Origin: Annona cherimola
Taxonomy: Eukaryota; Streptophyta; Magnoliopsida; Magnoliales; Annonaceae
Length of the DNA stretch: 64,000 nt
Direction: 5' to 3'
Assembly (NCBI GenBank): GCA_030490835.1
Contig: CM059971.1
Coordinates: forward strand, 69,396,224-69,460,223
Position 1 is the first letter of the stretch, and each line of letters starts with the position of its first letter. The position numbers were made by a program, and so were the translations under genes. The notes below the pieces were generated by a model. It ran no database searches and was not told the DNA's origin. It was given only the letters and a program-made list of their open reading frames with translations. Below, one piece after another: positions 24,142 to 39,100 of this stretch.

Positions 24142-27100
24142 TCAACCTTCTTCCCAATCTATGTCATCCTCATCCTCTCCAGATGCATCAGCAGGGGCAT
24201 TTAGATCATGTAGTTTGTAAACTTCCTTAGTATTACCTGGAATATTCAGGAAAACATCATCTGTCATCAACCGAAAAGAAAATTATATCACCATAATTAT
24301 AGGTTTCGTAGAGAGAGAGAGAGAAGAGAGAGAGCTTATGTTAGCTTCAACTTATAATTACCATGGTCCCATGATGACCTACATGAAAAACTATGGGCAA
24401 AATCAGTAAAAGGCACAAGCCAACGGTAATCCAATAATGAACTAGGGTGGGGTACAAAGTCAACACACACACACTGAAAACATGCATGCACGCACACATT
24501 CACACACAAAACCCTAAAAGCACCCACATACGCCTGCGTGCACACACACACACACACACACTAGAAGCTTCAAAGATCAAACAAATATACAAGTTTTAAG
24601 AATATACTAGTTAAAGAAATATACTAGAGCGCAGCTGGCTGAACCCAAGCTGCAAATGGGCCCCTCTGTGGTGACGATATCTGAATCCAACTGGTTATAT
24701 TATTTAAAATCATTTCTTTTATCATCTGACCAAAGATCATTACAATCAAAATCTTGAGTGGGCCATGCCTGCTGATAAATACATATAATCATGTACAAAT
24801 TATGAAAAACACTTAGGTTCATTAACAAACTCGTTAAAATATACTAATACTTCATGAAATCATTTATTCAGATAGGAACAATATTTTAGATAGTTTAGGT
24901 TTGGAAATATAGCTTTAAAACTGATATACAAATCAAACAACTTTATTCTGTTGATTTTTTTGCACTATTTTCAGATGGGGCCCATAAATATCTCCAATTG
25001 TTATGAAATTGGTTTGCTGATCAAATAAATGATTCTGAATACAGTCTGTAGGCTACACCCTAGCATATCATTTAAATATTTCCAAAAAGGGAATTTATTT
25101 CAGTATGTACCAGCAGGGGGTGCCTCCTCCCATTCAACACCATCATCTTCCTCTTCTCGTTTTGCTTTCATTCCAACTCTACGATCAAGTGTTTCAACAG
25201 CAACACTAGAGAAGTTACTTGTTGGAGCATTATACATTTCAGCCTCCTGTTGCTTCCTGTTTGCAGCTTCTTCTTGTTCTCGTTGCCTTTGGATAATAGC
25301 AGTATAATAAGCCTTAATATACTCTTCCTGAAAGGAATCCATGATAAGTAATGGATTTAGTACCATAACAAACGCAAGAAATCAGGATTTTCAATTCATG
25401 GTACAATCGGCTAAAGGTACCTTCGTAGTCATCATCATCATAAAGGCTGCCTCCCACCTAGGAGGATTAACTACATAGACCATCTTACACCATTCCTTTT
25501 GATCTTGTATTATATCCTTAGCAGTCGAAGCATTTCATAATTTATTTTCTAATGACATCTGTTTGGGTTTGTTTTCTACTTCCTGTAGGGAAAGCTCCCT
25601 AGACTTGCAACCAAATATTACTTAATTCCAATAACCCTTTTTAACCTTCCATTTAACATCATTTGTTTAGCTAAGACTAAGTTTCATCCAAATCAAATAT
25701 GTACATAGGTCACATTTGCTTAAAAATAGATATATTCATGTATTAATTAGGAAAAATGCTTAAATTCATTCACATATGTATCATAATAAAACAATATTTT
25801 ACAGAATCATTTATCCACATATTAATGATATTTAGATGGTTTAGATGTTGAAAATATTACTTTAAAATTGATATTTAGCGTTAAATCATTTTATTACGTT
25901 AATTTTACACATTTATAGATGAGATCCATGCATATTAACACTAGACAAGTAAAAGAGTTTCCACGATAATATAATTGATAAATAAATACAATAGATGAAT
26001 TGGATTTTCCATCAGCCATCAAGATATATAAAATAAGGTTCATAGAAGCAAAGCCCCTTATCTTATGTATCAAAAACTATATTATCAAATGGAAAACTCC
26101 ACACTATTCTGTATGTGATCACATCTACGAAGCAGAATCAATGACTAAGAGTCAAAACTCTAACAAATAACAATTACAGTCAGACAGTTGCTTGTTTCTC
26201 TGCTCATTGTCCCCAAGTTCATTATAGCTCCATTACACATATTTATGATAATACATTTACACGTAATTATATTCCATTTAATTTTTTAGAAACATTGTCT
26301 AAACAAACAAATATTATATGTTCTCTAAAAAAATAAATATTTGATGCAAGTTTTCCCCCCTATATTTCTCTACCAATTATTTTAAGAAAGAAAATATCTA
26401 AAGAATTAGATTGAGACCCAAAACCAAACTGAATTGGTTTATTCCATCATATTTTAGTATAATTGTGAATATATCATATATACAAAAGTTAAACCACCAT
26501 ATGGGTCCTTTATTCATTGGGTATTTTCTTCAATCTTAAAACCTTATCGGATAAATTCATTCAACCAATTTAAACTATATCTCTGATGCACTTCCCTTCC
26601 TTAATTACTGTACCTTTTTGGACCAAAAGATTTTTCCTGTCCTCATTTTTCTGAGGGCCTTTTCAATTTACATACTCTACTTATATGAAAATAACTAACT
26701 TCTTTGTTTTATTTCATATTTTAATTTTGATAATGTTATAATTTCTGATATGTTGACATTTAAGAAGCTACAAAAATAAAGTTTCTCCTTTCCTTGATTC
26801 CAGTTTCCTTAATCAAACTCCTTAGCCTTTTAGCTTTCAATTATATAATATGGATCAGTATTTTACTTTTTCAATCTCTTGATTTAGGCAACTTAAATAT
26901 ACCTGATGCAGGAGACTTGCTGTAAATAATAAAAGGGAAAGAATTTGGAAGGAAAAACAAAATAGAAGAAACAAAAGAAGAATTAGGAAAAAGAAACAAG
27001 ATTAGAGGAAGACCCAAAGAAATCAAAATTCATAAACTCTCATAACAAGTTGTCTTACAGCTGAATAAAGTACCTTATTTATAAGAATATATTAAGCCCT

Positions 27101-30100
27101 AAACTAAAATAACAAGAAAGACAAATTGTGGCAGAATGGAAACTTGCATGATAAGAAAACTAATAATAGAAATAGCTTAAAAGATAATTTAAACCATTAT
27201 CTGGACTAAATATACTAAAACCTAACAAAATAAACCTCAATTTACGAAAGCTACTTCACGCCCAGCATCAATACCTTTTCTAGCTTGTCTAGTTAATAAA
27301 TTATTAAAATAGTCATAATTATGTTAATGTCTGCATACTTTTTAGGGTGGTTATATTGTTGTAAATCTATTTCATTTTTATTATTTTGTTACTCTTTAAG
27401 TTTCACTTGGCTACTGTTAGTAGAAATTTCAAAATCCACATTCCACTACCAAGTTTCTTATATAAATGAGTGCCAACTATTTTCACATTCCTAATATATA
27501 TTTTCTTACTTTTTAAAGAGTTTCACTTTTATGTAACCACATCCATTTTTCCCACATTGATGATTGATTGGAAATCTAGTCCATCAGTTGTATTTAGTAT
27601 CATTTATATTATAATGGAAACCCCATTTTTGTCCAGTATCATTATTGCATAGCATCACCTACAAATGTGTAAAATCAAAATAACAAATAATTTATCAATT
27701 TTAAAGACGTATTTTCAACATCTAAATCGTCTAAAATATCATTACTATGTGGATAGATGATTCTATAAAGTATTATTATATTTTAATGCATATGTGAATG
27801 GATCAAATTATTTTTCATAATTAAGCAAATTTGGCCGATGCACATCTTTTATTTGGATGAAACTTGGTCTCTTAAGTAAACAAATGATATTAAATACAAT
27901 AGATGAAATGTATTTCCCATGAATCATCAGTGTGAAAAAATGGTTGGTGTTACATGAAATAACTTCAGGTTTTAAATTACATTATGCCATATCCTTCCGC
28001 ATTTCAACTAAGTCTTTGATGCTATCTGTGTCCTTCTTTGACCGTCATTTTATTAAACATTTTACGTTGTTTCTACTTAAATTCCACCGTTCAATTTTCA
28101 AATTACATTCATTAGATATCTCTTTTCCCATCATTTTGTGTATCCCCTATTAGTAATCTATGTTGCATGGTTAAACTTTCCCTCAATATAACATTACACT
28201 TGTGTAACAACAGATCCTCCATTTTAAGAAGAAAAAATATATATTTGACTTGAATATTACTTGCTCTTAAAGATAATGATATAAGCGCAACTAGGGAGGA
28301 GAATTTAAAAGACAAGAGGAAGAATCCTCTCAAGGAGGTAAGAAGGAAAGAGAATAGAAGAATAAAATCTGTAATAACAGATCCTCCATTTAAAAAAAAG
28401 GAAAAAAAAAATTACTTTACTCGAATATTGCTAATTCTTAAAGATAATAATATAAGAACAAGTAGGAAGGTGAATTTCAAAGGTAGAGGAAGAATACTCG
28501 CAAGGAGCCAAGAAGGAAAGAGAATATAATAATTAAGAATTTAAGAATAAGAAGAATAAGGGAGTTGGGGAGATTTGGAAACTTGTATGCAATGATGCTC
28601 GACCGGCATTCATCCAAATTATTAAAAGCAGTAACATGTCTTCCTATCTCTAGGTGACTATTATTAATCCTAATCTTCATATGATGAGTGCTTGACTTGA
28701 CTATTATTAATCCTAAGCCTTGTACGATAAGGATTGCTTAACTTAATCCTAACTTGATAAGAATAACAGACAAAAATCAAATCATATTAAAATAAAAACA
28801 ATCTAAACCAATTTACCAATTTAAAATAAGGATATCCAAATTAAAACCCTGAACAATAAAAACAATCTAAACCAATTTACCAATTTAAACCATCGATCAA
28901 GTTAATCTATATTTTCATCACTCGATGCTAACAACAAATCCAAATAAAAGAACTAAATACCAAAATCCTAAGTATCCCTAAATATTCAATAATTAAGAAA
29001 CATTAAATTCAAAGAATCAGCATTTATTGCTCATAATACATTCTTTTTTGATAAAGGCTCATAATACATTCTTAATCATGTTATCAAATGTTCCTATCTT
29101 GGGGGGAAGAAAAGCATTTATTAAAGAAAAATAACTTCCTTGAGTCCTCCCATTTCTCCCTTCCATAATAACATGATCCAATCCAGACTCCTCATATCCT
29201 AATTTACATTCATAAATTTATCAACCTTCTGCCATTCTCAAGTCTCCAAGGGAAAAACTACACAAATTCTTCTCACAAAATCGAATAATTTTCTCTCTCT
29301 TAAAGAAATAGTTCCTGCATTCCAGGAAGCAAAATGAATCTCATATCTTTGCTTAAACTTCTTTAACTATGCATGTCCAATGGACACGAGAAACATTGCC
29401 TACATTTGCCAAACTGAGCATTTTGCGGATTGTAGCTTCTAGGGAAACACTTTTGAACAATCATTGCCATTTTTTTGTTGCAGCTGGGCTCCAATGCAGC
29501 ATGTTATTCTCGAGGAACATCCTAGGTTTTACTTGCTGTTTTTGGGGACCTTTGGCAACATTTTTTTACAAATAATAATAAAAATAAAAAAAAACAGAGG
29601 AGAGCAGAAAGGTGAAGTACTCTGTGATTCATTATTTGCATAAGGGACTAGCAATGAATAAGTTGTGGTGTGATAATTTCCATGTTTTCCTATATTTTCA
29701 CATTTTTAATTTGTAAGATGCAGCAAAATCCAAGACTCAAATGCAAGTTGTGAGATGTGGCAAAATATTTTTGATACCAACTACCAACCGAACACACCAA
29801 CCCACTTATATGAGCTTGCGACCAACGGCAGGAGCAAAAAATTTCATTAGTAAATTTATTCGTAGAGATGAATATGATGCATAATAAATTTCAATTCAAC
29901 TATTTCCACTTGACCTGTATATTCTTTTCATCATCTTTTTCTCCGAGTTTTGACTTTTTGTCATCAAGTTGATTTGAAGGTGCTAAACTGTTATCTTTCA
30001 TTTCCTGTTTGACTTCCCCACGCTGTTCATCTGTGAGATTCATGCCTGATTTGATCATCCAAGGAGGCAAAACTTTCATAGAAGTGGCTGCAGGGTCAGG

Positions 30101-33100
30101 TTTCGTATCTTCTTCCTTCACCTGAACACCAGATAGAGCAACTTCGACCTGCAAAAATGTTCAGAAAAAACGAATGGACGAAACAGATTGCCAGAATCAG
30201 GAATAGCAGTATCATTACAGACACTAATCAGAGTACAAGTGAAATAATTTTCTTCGTAATCAAGAAGAAATCAAAGAAAATTCCACATTGTGATAACTGC
30301 TATATTTAAGGAGATTTTTTGCTTTCTTTTAAGAAAATAAGTCATAAGAAAAATTCACACATTGTGATAACTGCTATACGATCCGCGACCAGCATTCACC
30401 CATCAAAGATAACTTAGGCCTCTGAAAAATGGAATTGCTACAAGCTTTCAAGAAGAGGCCACCAGTTCGATCACACCTCTGATCCATAATTGATAGTAGT
30501 ATAAGAATGTGATGCATAAACCAAAATTAATATGCAAGAAGAGAACCAAAAAAGAAAAGAAAGATAAACAAAACTAATGCCAACCAAAGAGATTGATGCT
30601 GCACAAAATCCAGGATGATTAGTCAACCACTTTTGGGAAAACAAAAAAAACCAGACCCTTATCACTAGCTTGTTTTGAAATGAATGCTCTGCATTTCCAA
30701 TTGATGGATATGATAAATATTTGGATAATAATATTATAAGCTTCCAGAAACTACCTAGAAAAAAGTCCTCACTTGATCATTTAACAGATTGCAAACTCAA
30801 ACCCACATTACAAGATTTACATGGGTTCAAGAGAATTATCAGAGGCAGAAGTTACAAGAATATTCACCACAGAATTACCTCATTGGCCCCCAACTACACA
30901 AGAATGTTGGGATTCAACTCCCAAGATAAATAGAAAGTGAATGCACTTTATCGATGAAAAACCTTAGCTGCAGTAAGTTTAGAATTACATATAGCATGAA
31001 AAAAGACCAAATAGAGCAAAAGGTTGATAAGCATGCAACTGTCTGACACAGCGTAATAAGGTAGTCTGACTGGACTATGGTATATGTAAATAAAAACAAG
31101 ATTGAGCAAGAAAATTTGACAACAGAAAGATGGAAGATAGAGATAAAAGGGGACAAAAAAGTATATGGAGAAAATGGGAATAATAACCATATGCTCTAAT
31201 TGGAGAAAGCCGTGCAATGACAAGAGGTTCACCATAAGTAGATATGAAGACTAGTTTAAAATGGGAAACCTATGTATAAAAAATAGTAAGAAAGGGGAAC
31301 AAATTGGGAAGGCGACAATATATATTCAAGGAAGTGTTAAACAGCATCAAAGAATTGTAGTTGAGAGATCATTCCACTAGTGGAGCAATTGGAGATAAAA
31401 GATAACAACATGGTTTTTTTTTCAAAAAAAAAAATCTACATAGCAGCTGATTCAATAGGTTAGAGTCTTATCTGATACAAGCAGGTTCAATAGTTACACC
31501 AAAAAATTGCATGGGAGGGAGACAGCAAGTTTGACTAACAAGTGATCATCCTTGTCAAGCTACCAACATAACAGCAACACCTAATAAGCATACATGGGAC
31601 AGAACCTTGAACAGACAACACAGGAAATAGGGAACAAGCATACTTTCGTCTCGCCAAGATACGGCATTGGTGTACCACCATATCCTTGACCTTGAGAAGA
31701 CTTAGAAGTATCATTTATAATAGCATCACCATTTGCCCGACTAACTGCATTTGCTCTGGCTTCCCATGCTTGAAGACTACCAAACTCAGGGGGAGTCAAA
31801 TCTTTGACTCTTGCCAGTTGATCCACCAATGGCTTCAGTTGGACCTGGAAAATTGGCAAACATCCATGTTTAGAGAGACGACAACATGATCCACACCCAA
31901 AATATTCGTACATAGTTTTGATGTGGATAGAAGAGGAGCAGCAATTGAAACTTTAAAGTAACCAAAACTTCTTCCGTTGTGTAAAATAGTTTCCAATTCA
32001 TATTCATGGTAAATCGCATAGCAGTATGGTATAAAATAGCTTCATGTGTTTGAAATACAGCCATGGTTACATGAGAGACTCTTAGATCTACTTGGATGCA
32101 ATAGAAAGAGAATTCCATAACAACAAACCTCTTTTATATACCTTTTTGGACTGATGTGACACCTTAACCACTGTCAACAATCATACTTTTTCCCATCATT
32201 TAGTTATATTTTCCATAATTTCTTTTACTTTCCATTAAAAGGCTTATTTTCATGATATCATCCCCTATTGCAAATTTTCTATTATATCTTTCTAATGGAC
32301 AATCCAAGCAAACCAGTACTTCTACCATCACATAAAAGTAATTTCCAGTTTGCTACAAGCAACAAGTTTGGTAGCCAATAGCTTCGTTCAACATGCTTCT
32401 CAAATATGCAGAAGCAAGCAAAACAAGATCTATGATCCCGACTGTGCTAGCATAATACTAAGAGAGTCTTATTCTATTCCTGACTCTTTGAAACCAAAGA
32501 AATTTTCAGTGTAAAGTCGTCCTCAGAAATCCACAGGTCGACAAGAACCAATGCCGTACTAAATTGACCGAATGAAGATTTAATTGAATCTTGAAGAATG
32601 GTTCACTCTTTAAATTTCAACAGTGAATCGAGATGAATCTTAACCAGTAACATGACTTAGGCAGCAATGCAGTTTTGCAGGAAAAAAATTTTCATTTCAC
32701 GTGAACACTGAGAACACAATCATAACACAAAACACCACTTGAGAAAAAAGGCAGAAAGACATGCCGCATTCATTTCCTGTACAGTAATGGATATCATGTA
32801 CATTGATAAATGGAATGGTCACGTTATTAAACGAATAATAGAAAACAGAAGAAATCAAGAAACATGTACCATATTAGCAGTAAAGCACATTGCAAAAAGG
32901 CATTGTTATAATAGGACTTATATTGAACCAGATTAAATTCATAGAAAATTTAATCAAGCTGGATTCTATCACCTAAATGGATCTTTCAAAAATCAGATCC
33001 TGATTGAACAAAATGCAGTATAGTTATTAAACAGATAACTAGATAAAGCTTGTATTCAACATCATCAAATCTAATTCAAGATCCCATCTATCAACTTCAT

Positions 33101-36100
33101 TAACGTAAAATTTAATATCAAACAGATAACTAGATAAAGCTTGTATTCAACATCATCAAATCTAATTCAAGATCCCATCTATCAACTTCATTCACGTAAA
33201 ATTTAATATCAACAGTCAAAAAGAAAAAAATAAGATCTATTTTATGAGAGAATATAATTGACAACATATAAACAGATGATAAAAAATTTCCCGACAAATT
33301 TGGTCACATTTGGTTATTCCCATACTTCACATATTTGCATTCAGAATTACACTTCCATGTCTATCAAAAAATTCCAATCCCTAATACATCCGCATTCAAA
33401 AATATATCAGTATGATCCATCAGATCATAGATCAATATTCAGTATAGAATATCCCTTGCTGGATTTGATTTGCAACAAAATGAATGTTGCTTTATTGCTA
33501 CTTTAGATACTAATCACAATCTCAATCAGGTACGATATTCAATTTTATCACCAAATGCAACAATTAAAATAGCTTTCGTTCCCAGCTGGTGCATGTTCGA
33601 ATCCCCAGTTGGGGATTTTGAACCAAATTTTCAGTGGGGGCATGTGGTCCTCCTTATATTGGTTGGGAACTGGTGGGCTCCCCCGTTGATATTTGGGAGC
33701 TTGTTGTCTCTCTTTGGAAACATTGTAGAATTCTCTTAGAGCCTTGAATGTGATATGAATTGAGATATGTTGTAAATATACTCCAATAAAAAAAATACAA
33801 ACAATTTTAAAAATGATTTAAATTTCTCAATGCAAGTTAAATCAAGATAAATATAAAGATAATTAACCAACAGAATATCCACATTTACTTCTCATCTTTA
33901 TCAGTTAATGGCCCCACCCACATGGTGACCCCCCACACATACATACTGGGACTGCTTCCATTATTGTGATGTGGCAGGAACATATAAATGAATACGTGAA
34001 AAATCGGTTTAAGCTCATCTGTACTAGTGTATAAAGCCCACTCCAATCCTTAATCTTATCATCCTACCTATTGAGCAAAGAATCCAAAGATCATCCTAGT
34101 CAATAAAATGCAGAGCGCAATTTTAATCATTTGAGTGTGAATATAAAGCCTTTCAAATTGTGGGATTGCTTCAAGATATCAGTACCATCTAAACTGTTTC
34201 CATCTAGATTAATGATTGTATAGAATTTTATAGCATTTCAATACTTGGGGGAAGCATCCGAGTAATTTTTGCATTTCAAAAATGATTTTTACCTTGTTAA
34301 AATGGTGTAGCCCACAAAAGCTTTTGAACCGAATTAATTTTGAGTATCTAAGTATGTTAAATTGGATTTCACATAATCATTCAAATAGCTCCAAACTGAG
34401 AGTTGTCATGAATTCAGTTATGTGGTCATGCTCATGCCACCATAGAAGTGCTCACATATAAGGAAGATGTTAAATTGGATTTAACGCGATCATTCAAATA
34501 GATCCAAACAGAGTTTTCATGAATTCAGTTAGGTGGTCATGCTCATGCCACCATAGAAGTGCTTAGATGTAAGGGTAATTGCTCCCATGAAACCGGGTGG
34601 CAGCTGCAGCTTGACACCTTTCACATTTTGCATTTTTTCGTACTTTTATCTAGATCCAAGTCATGCATTCTTCTCCAGAACGATTTATATAATACGAAAA
34701 TTGACTTTAGTTAGATTCATATATAATTCCCAATAAATGTGAATGTATGGGGTTCCTTATCATATTTTTTAACATCACAGATTATAAAAGCTTCTAATCA
34801 AGTTGTTTTTTAATATTCAGACTGCACAAACAATTTTAAATATATTTGAATGATTCGGATTGAAATAATATATGCACAAGCAGTTTTAAATATATCTGAA
34901 TAATTTGGATTGAAATAATATATATATATATAGAGAGAGATCCCATCATGTGCTGACGGACTGCACTATAATTATAGTGCAGTTCGCTGTAAAATTGGCC
35001 CCACACATATTGGAATGCAATGAAACTTTATACAATCATTTATCCATACAAAAATCATATTTTAGATGGTTTAGATGTTGAAAATACCACTTTAAACTAG
35101 ATATTTACATTAAATTATTCTATTATGTTAATTTTACACCATTTTAAGATAGAGACCACACGCATGTTGGATTTGAATGAAAATTGGTATGCTAATAAAG
35201 TGAATAATTCGAAATACAATGGGTGGGGTGGATTTCTCATTCATGATCATGTGGGGCCCACAGTGCATGGACTGCACGGGTGCGGTCGCATGCACTGTAA
35301 TATTTTCCTATATATGTAGTATAAAGGCAAAACCCAGGAGGTTGCAAGTTGCAACTAGTTTTATGGGAGAGTTTCCAATATATTACAGAAAGCTTTGATA
35401 GAATGGGTTCCACCATGAAATCTCCATTTTGGCATGTCATAATTCTATTGTCAAATCCAAGGTAGCCAACATACTTGCCTTCCACATAATTCCATTACTT
35501 CAAAATTACCTTAATTAGATTCTTAGGTGAGCCACTGTAAATGCAAAGCAATAAGATTCTTAAAAATACACTTCTGGACGTGGTATCCCATATATGCTTG
35601 CAATCAAGGTGATTTTTATAAATATTAACTAAATAAATAGTTATAACTACAATAGTTGGCTTGTATTTAATAGAAATATTAAAGTGTATGAAAAGCAAAA
35701 AGAGTTCTCGGTGGAAATATTGATGAAATAGCTTTGTAAGGTCAAGGTAAGGCAAGGTAACATTATAGTATAACGCAAATGTAATATCAAAAGCATACAT
35801 CAATTTTTTAGAAAAATAATTGAATGTACGATTTTTATGGATCTTAGTATGTGAAGAATATTATATCATGCATTATTGTATTAAGAGAAAACAGATGATT
35901 TTGAGACATAGAGAATAAACTATTACAACATCTTATAGGATAAGTTCTGGATATAACTATGATTTAGAGTTTTATCCCAAATATGCCTACTAATTTTCCC
36001 CAGACACGTATAATTAAGCTAAGGCAAATCAATCAGACCAAAATGCTCTTTCAAATTGGGGCACCGATTTTTCAGTTATTCCCAGATATACCTATGATAA

Positions 36101-39100
36101 TTGGATTTTATCCAAATTTCAGAAACCCAGATATACCTACTATATTAGAAATAATGAGATACATGCCTGAGCCATGGGAAGTATCACAAACAGTTCACCA
36201 TGCCAAATATAAACTTGAAAAACAGCATTTCTAAAGTCTCATCACCCACAGAACCATTGCACTAAACCCACTGCCTTTGATGACTCCCCACCCAATTGCA
36301 AAAAGAAGAAGAAGAATTGAGAGAGAGCTCAGTAAGGCAAGCCCAAGCACCAGCAGGCCGAGCCCAGATGAACAGCCTAGGCACTGGCCCAGGCATCAGC
36401 AAGACAGCAACACCACATGGCAAATTTTTGGCCCTCACTTTTTTATTTTGTATTTTTACCCAAGAGTGTGCACTCTGGGCATAGAAGAAGTCAATTTATA
36501 TGATTTTGGTTGTTCTAAGTCAAATGGAAGGGTTAAATTTGCCATTTAAGCTTAAATCACTAGATATAAATGAGCAGACATGTCAATGAAGCGGTCCACT
36601 AGAGTGTATAGACAGTTGACCAAAGTAAAGAATTAAGTAGAATATCCTAAAATACGTATTTTGGCTGTGAAATTAGAAGTATTTGTGTGAAAAGAAGTGT
36701 TGTGTCCAAATCTAATGAAGTGCCTGAAGCTAGTCTTTAGAGCATGTCACACTTTTCATTTTATCCAGCTTATTGAGTATTGCACTCATGTAGTGTTTTA
36801 TTGTCCTCTGGATTTTGTAACTTTTTTTTTTTTCTGATGAAATAGATTTTGCTTCTTGATTTAGAAAAAAGGAGACGTCATATTGAAGATATAATTATGT
36901 TATCTTCCTTGTTTCTGTTGCTTCATTTGGAAGCATTGGTTTATAACTTTTGTATCTTTGGCATGAATATCGTATGAATTTATTTCATTATGTTACCTCT
37001 TCTACGCAATTTAATTGAGAAGTACCTTCCATCTTACATGTGACAGATTGAAATAGGTCCATATGCCCAGAATCAGTATCTAAAATGTTGCTTTTGGGCA
37101 TGGGGTGTAACCATTAGAGACTCATACATTGAGGCATCAAAGGAACAAGAAAAGTAGCAAACAGGTTTATTCTTGAAGCTGAACATTCCAAGGCAAAAAT
37201 GAAAATCGTCAAGAGGTATTGCAGAAGGAAACATTGCGAACTCCTCAAGTGTAATTTTTAGTGTCCCTTGATAAAGATTTCCAACCAAAGAAAAGAGAAA
37301 ACTCAAATGTGATCATTTTATGCTTAAATTTGAGTAATCAATTTTTGGGGACATTTTATTAAATTTTTATATTCAATTATCATCAAGGATTTTCCATATC
37401 TTCAAGTGATTAAAACAGACATCAACTTGATCGAAAATTTAGATTATATTTATTTGTTTTATCAAGGATTTTTTAATATCCAAATTAGCTTCCAGATAAA
37501 GTTCTCTTTATATTCTATAAATAAGTTTCATTGTATTAGGGGTTTCAGTTTAATGCATAGGCTATTAAATCTTTCCCCTAAATCATTTTTCTCCATTTTC
37601 TTCCCTTCTTTCTTAAACTATTTCTTCCAAAGTCTCCTAACTTCTTTATTCAATTATAAAAGTAACATCACCTGATATTCATTAACTAACATTTTAAAAG
37701 CAAATCTTCGAATTACCGTAATAGGGTAATCTGAAAATTTTAACTCATAAAATGTGCCTTGACAAGATCCAATTAAGCAATCTGAAGTTCTCAAACCTAC
37801 TTTATTTTATCTAAGTTCAAAGCTGTTTAAATTTGTCAACAACTATCAAGTTGATTCTATAGCTCTATTTATTTACAGACCACTAATCTTCAATTTATAC
37901 ATAGGATTAGATAATTTGGAAACAAAGCAAGAAATTTAGAGATTTTCCCAAATCAGCCATATTTTTTTTCTTAAATTCAAAATTTAGCATATTGATCAAA
38001 CGAACCTGTCCATTAATGTATTTCTACAGTATAGATTCTCGTAGATAGTCTAATTCCGTTTTTTTGGCATTAGAGAAATCTAGATCCAATAAAACAATTT
38101 AGAAAAAGTCTTCTAAATTTGGATAATTGATTAAACTAAATCAGTTTTACATATGAATACACATGTAGAGATCTTCAAAGAAATTTGTGCCCAATCAAGC
38201 CCTTTCAGTTAAATATACAAAATTTAAGATATTTGTATCCAATCAAGCTGTGTGGTTAGATACAACTGATTGTACAACCCTTAATTTCAATAATCATTCA
38301 AAAACAGGAAATAAAATTACTTAGACTATTTTTACATGTTAATCACGTTAAAAAGAAACTGATTCCAACATGCAAGGATAGGGAAAGCTAGCCAGCAGAG
38401 AATTTGTAAATAGGCAATTACAAGTCACTAATCAGTAATATTATCGGTAAAAGCAATTGAAAGTTGATAAATAGTAAGATCATCAATAATATCATCAAGC
38501 ACTTCAATATTTTAAACCTAAATGCCCAAAACCATACTTATTGGGTGTGTTTGAGAAGTGATAAAACTTTTAGATGAAAAGTTTTAGGTGTAAATGTTTT
38601 TGAATTGAAAGAAAATGATGTGAAATAGTAAGGGTAATGATGAAGAGTAAAGAAAATAACGTTAAGATAGATAGGTTAGTTGTATAAATAGTTGTATAGA
38701 AATGATTGCAAAGTAGGGTAGTTGTATATAAATGTGAAAAATGATTAAAAATAGGGTATTTATGGAGATTGAAAAGTTTTAGCTTGACATTTTTTATTTA
38801 TTGTCAAACATACCCATCGGCACTAAGTCACAAATAGAAACATTATGGAGAACACCACAAACCACATCTTTACAACTTTGATTGCATTGATTTACCCAGG
38901 AAAAAAAGATGAACTAATATATAAAGGCATTGGAGAGAAAAAAGAAAGATGGGGAGGATGTATTCATAAAGTACCTCGATCTTCTGAAGCATATCCTTTA
39001 ATTTTTCACGTCTCCTTCTCCTAGCATTGTCATCTCCATCTCCCATTTCTTCTGCAGCTATCTTGTCACTCTCAGCAACAAGTTCACCGTTACATTTTTC

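Noticed and set aside
33590..33660. Functional tRNA gene at the box B match
   Set aside because: No cloverleaf: acceptor and anticodon stems cannot be formed around the box B, and box A is poor.
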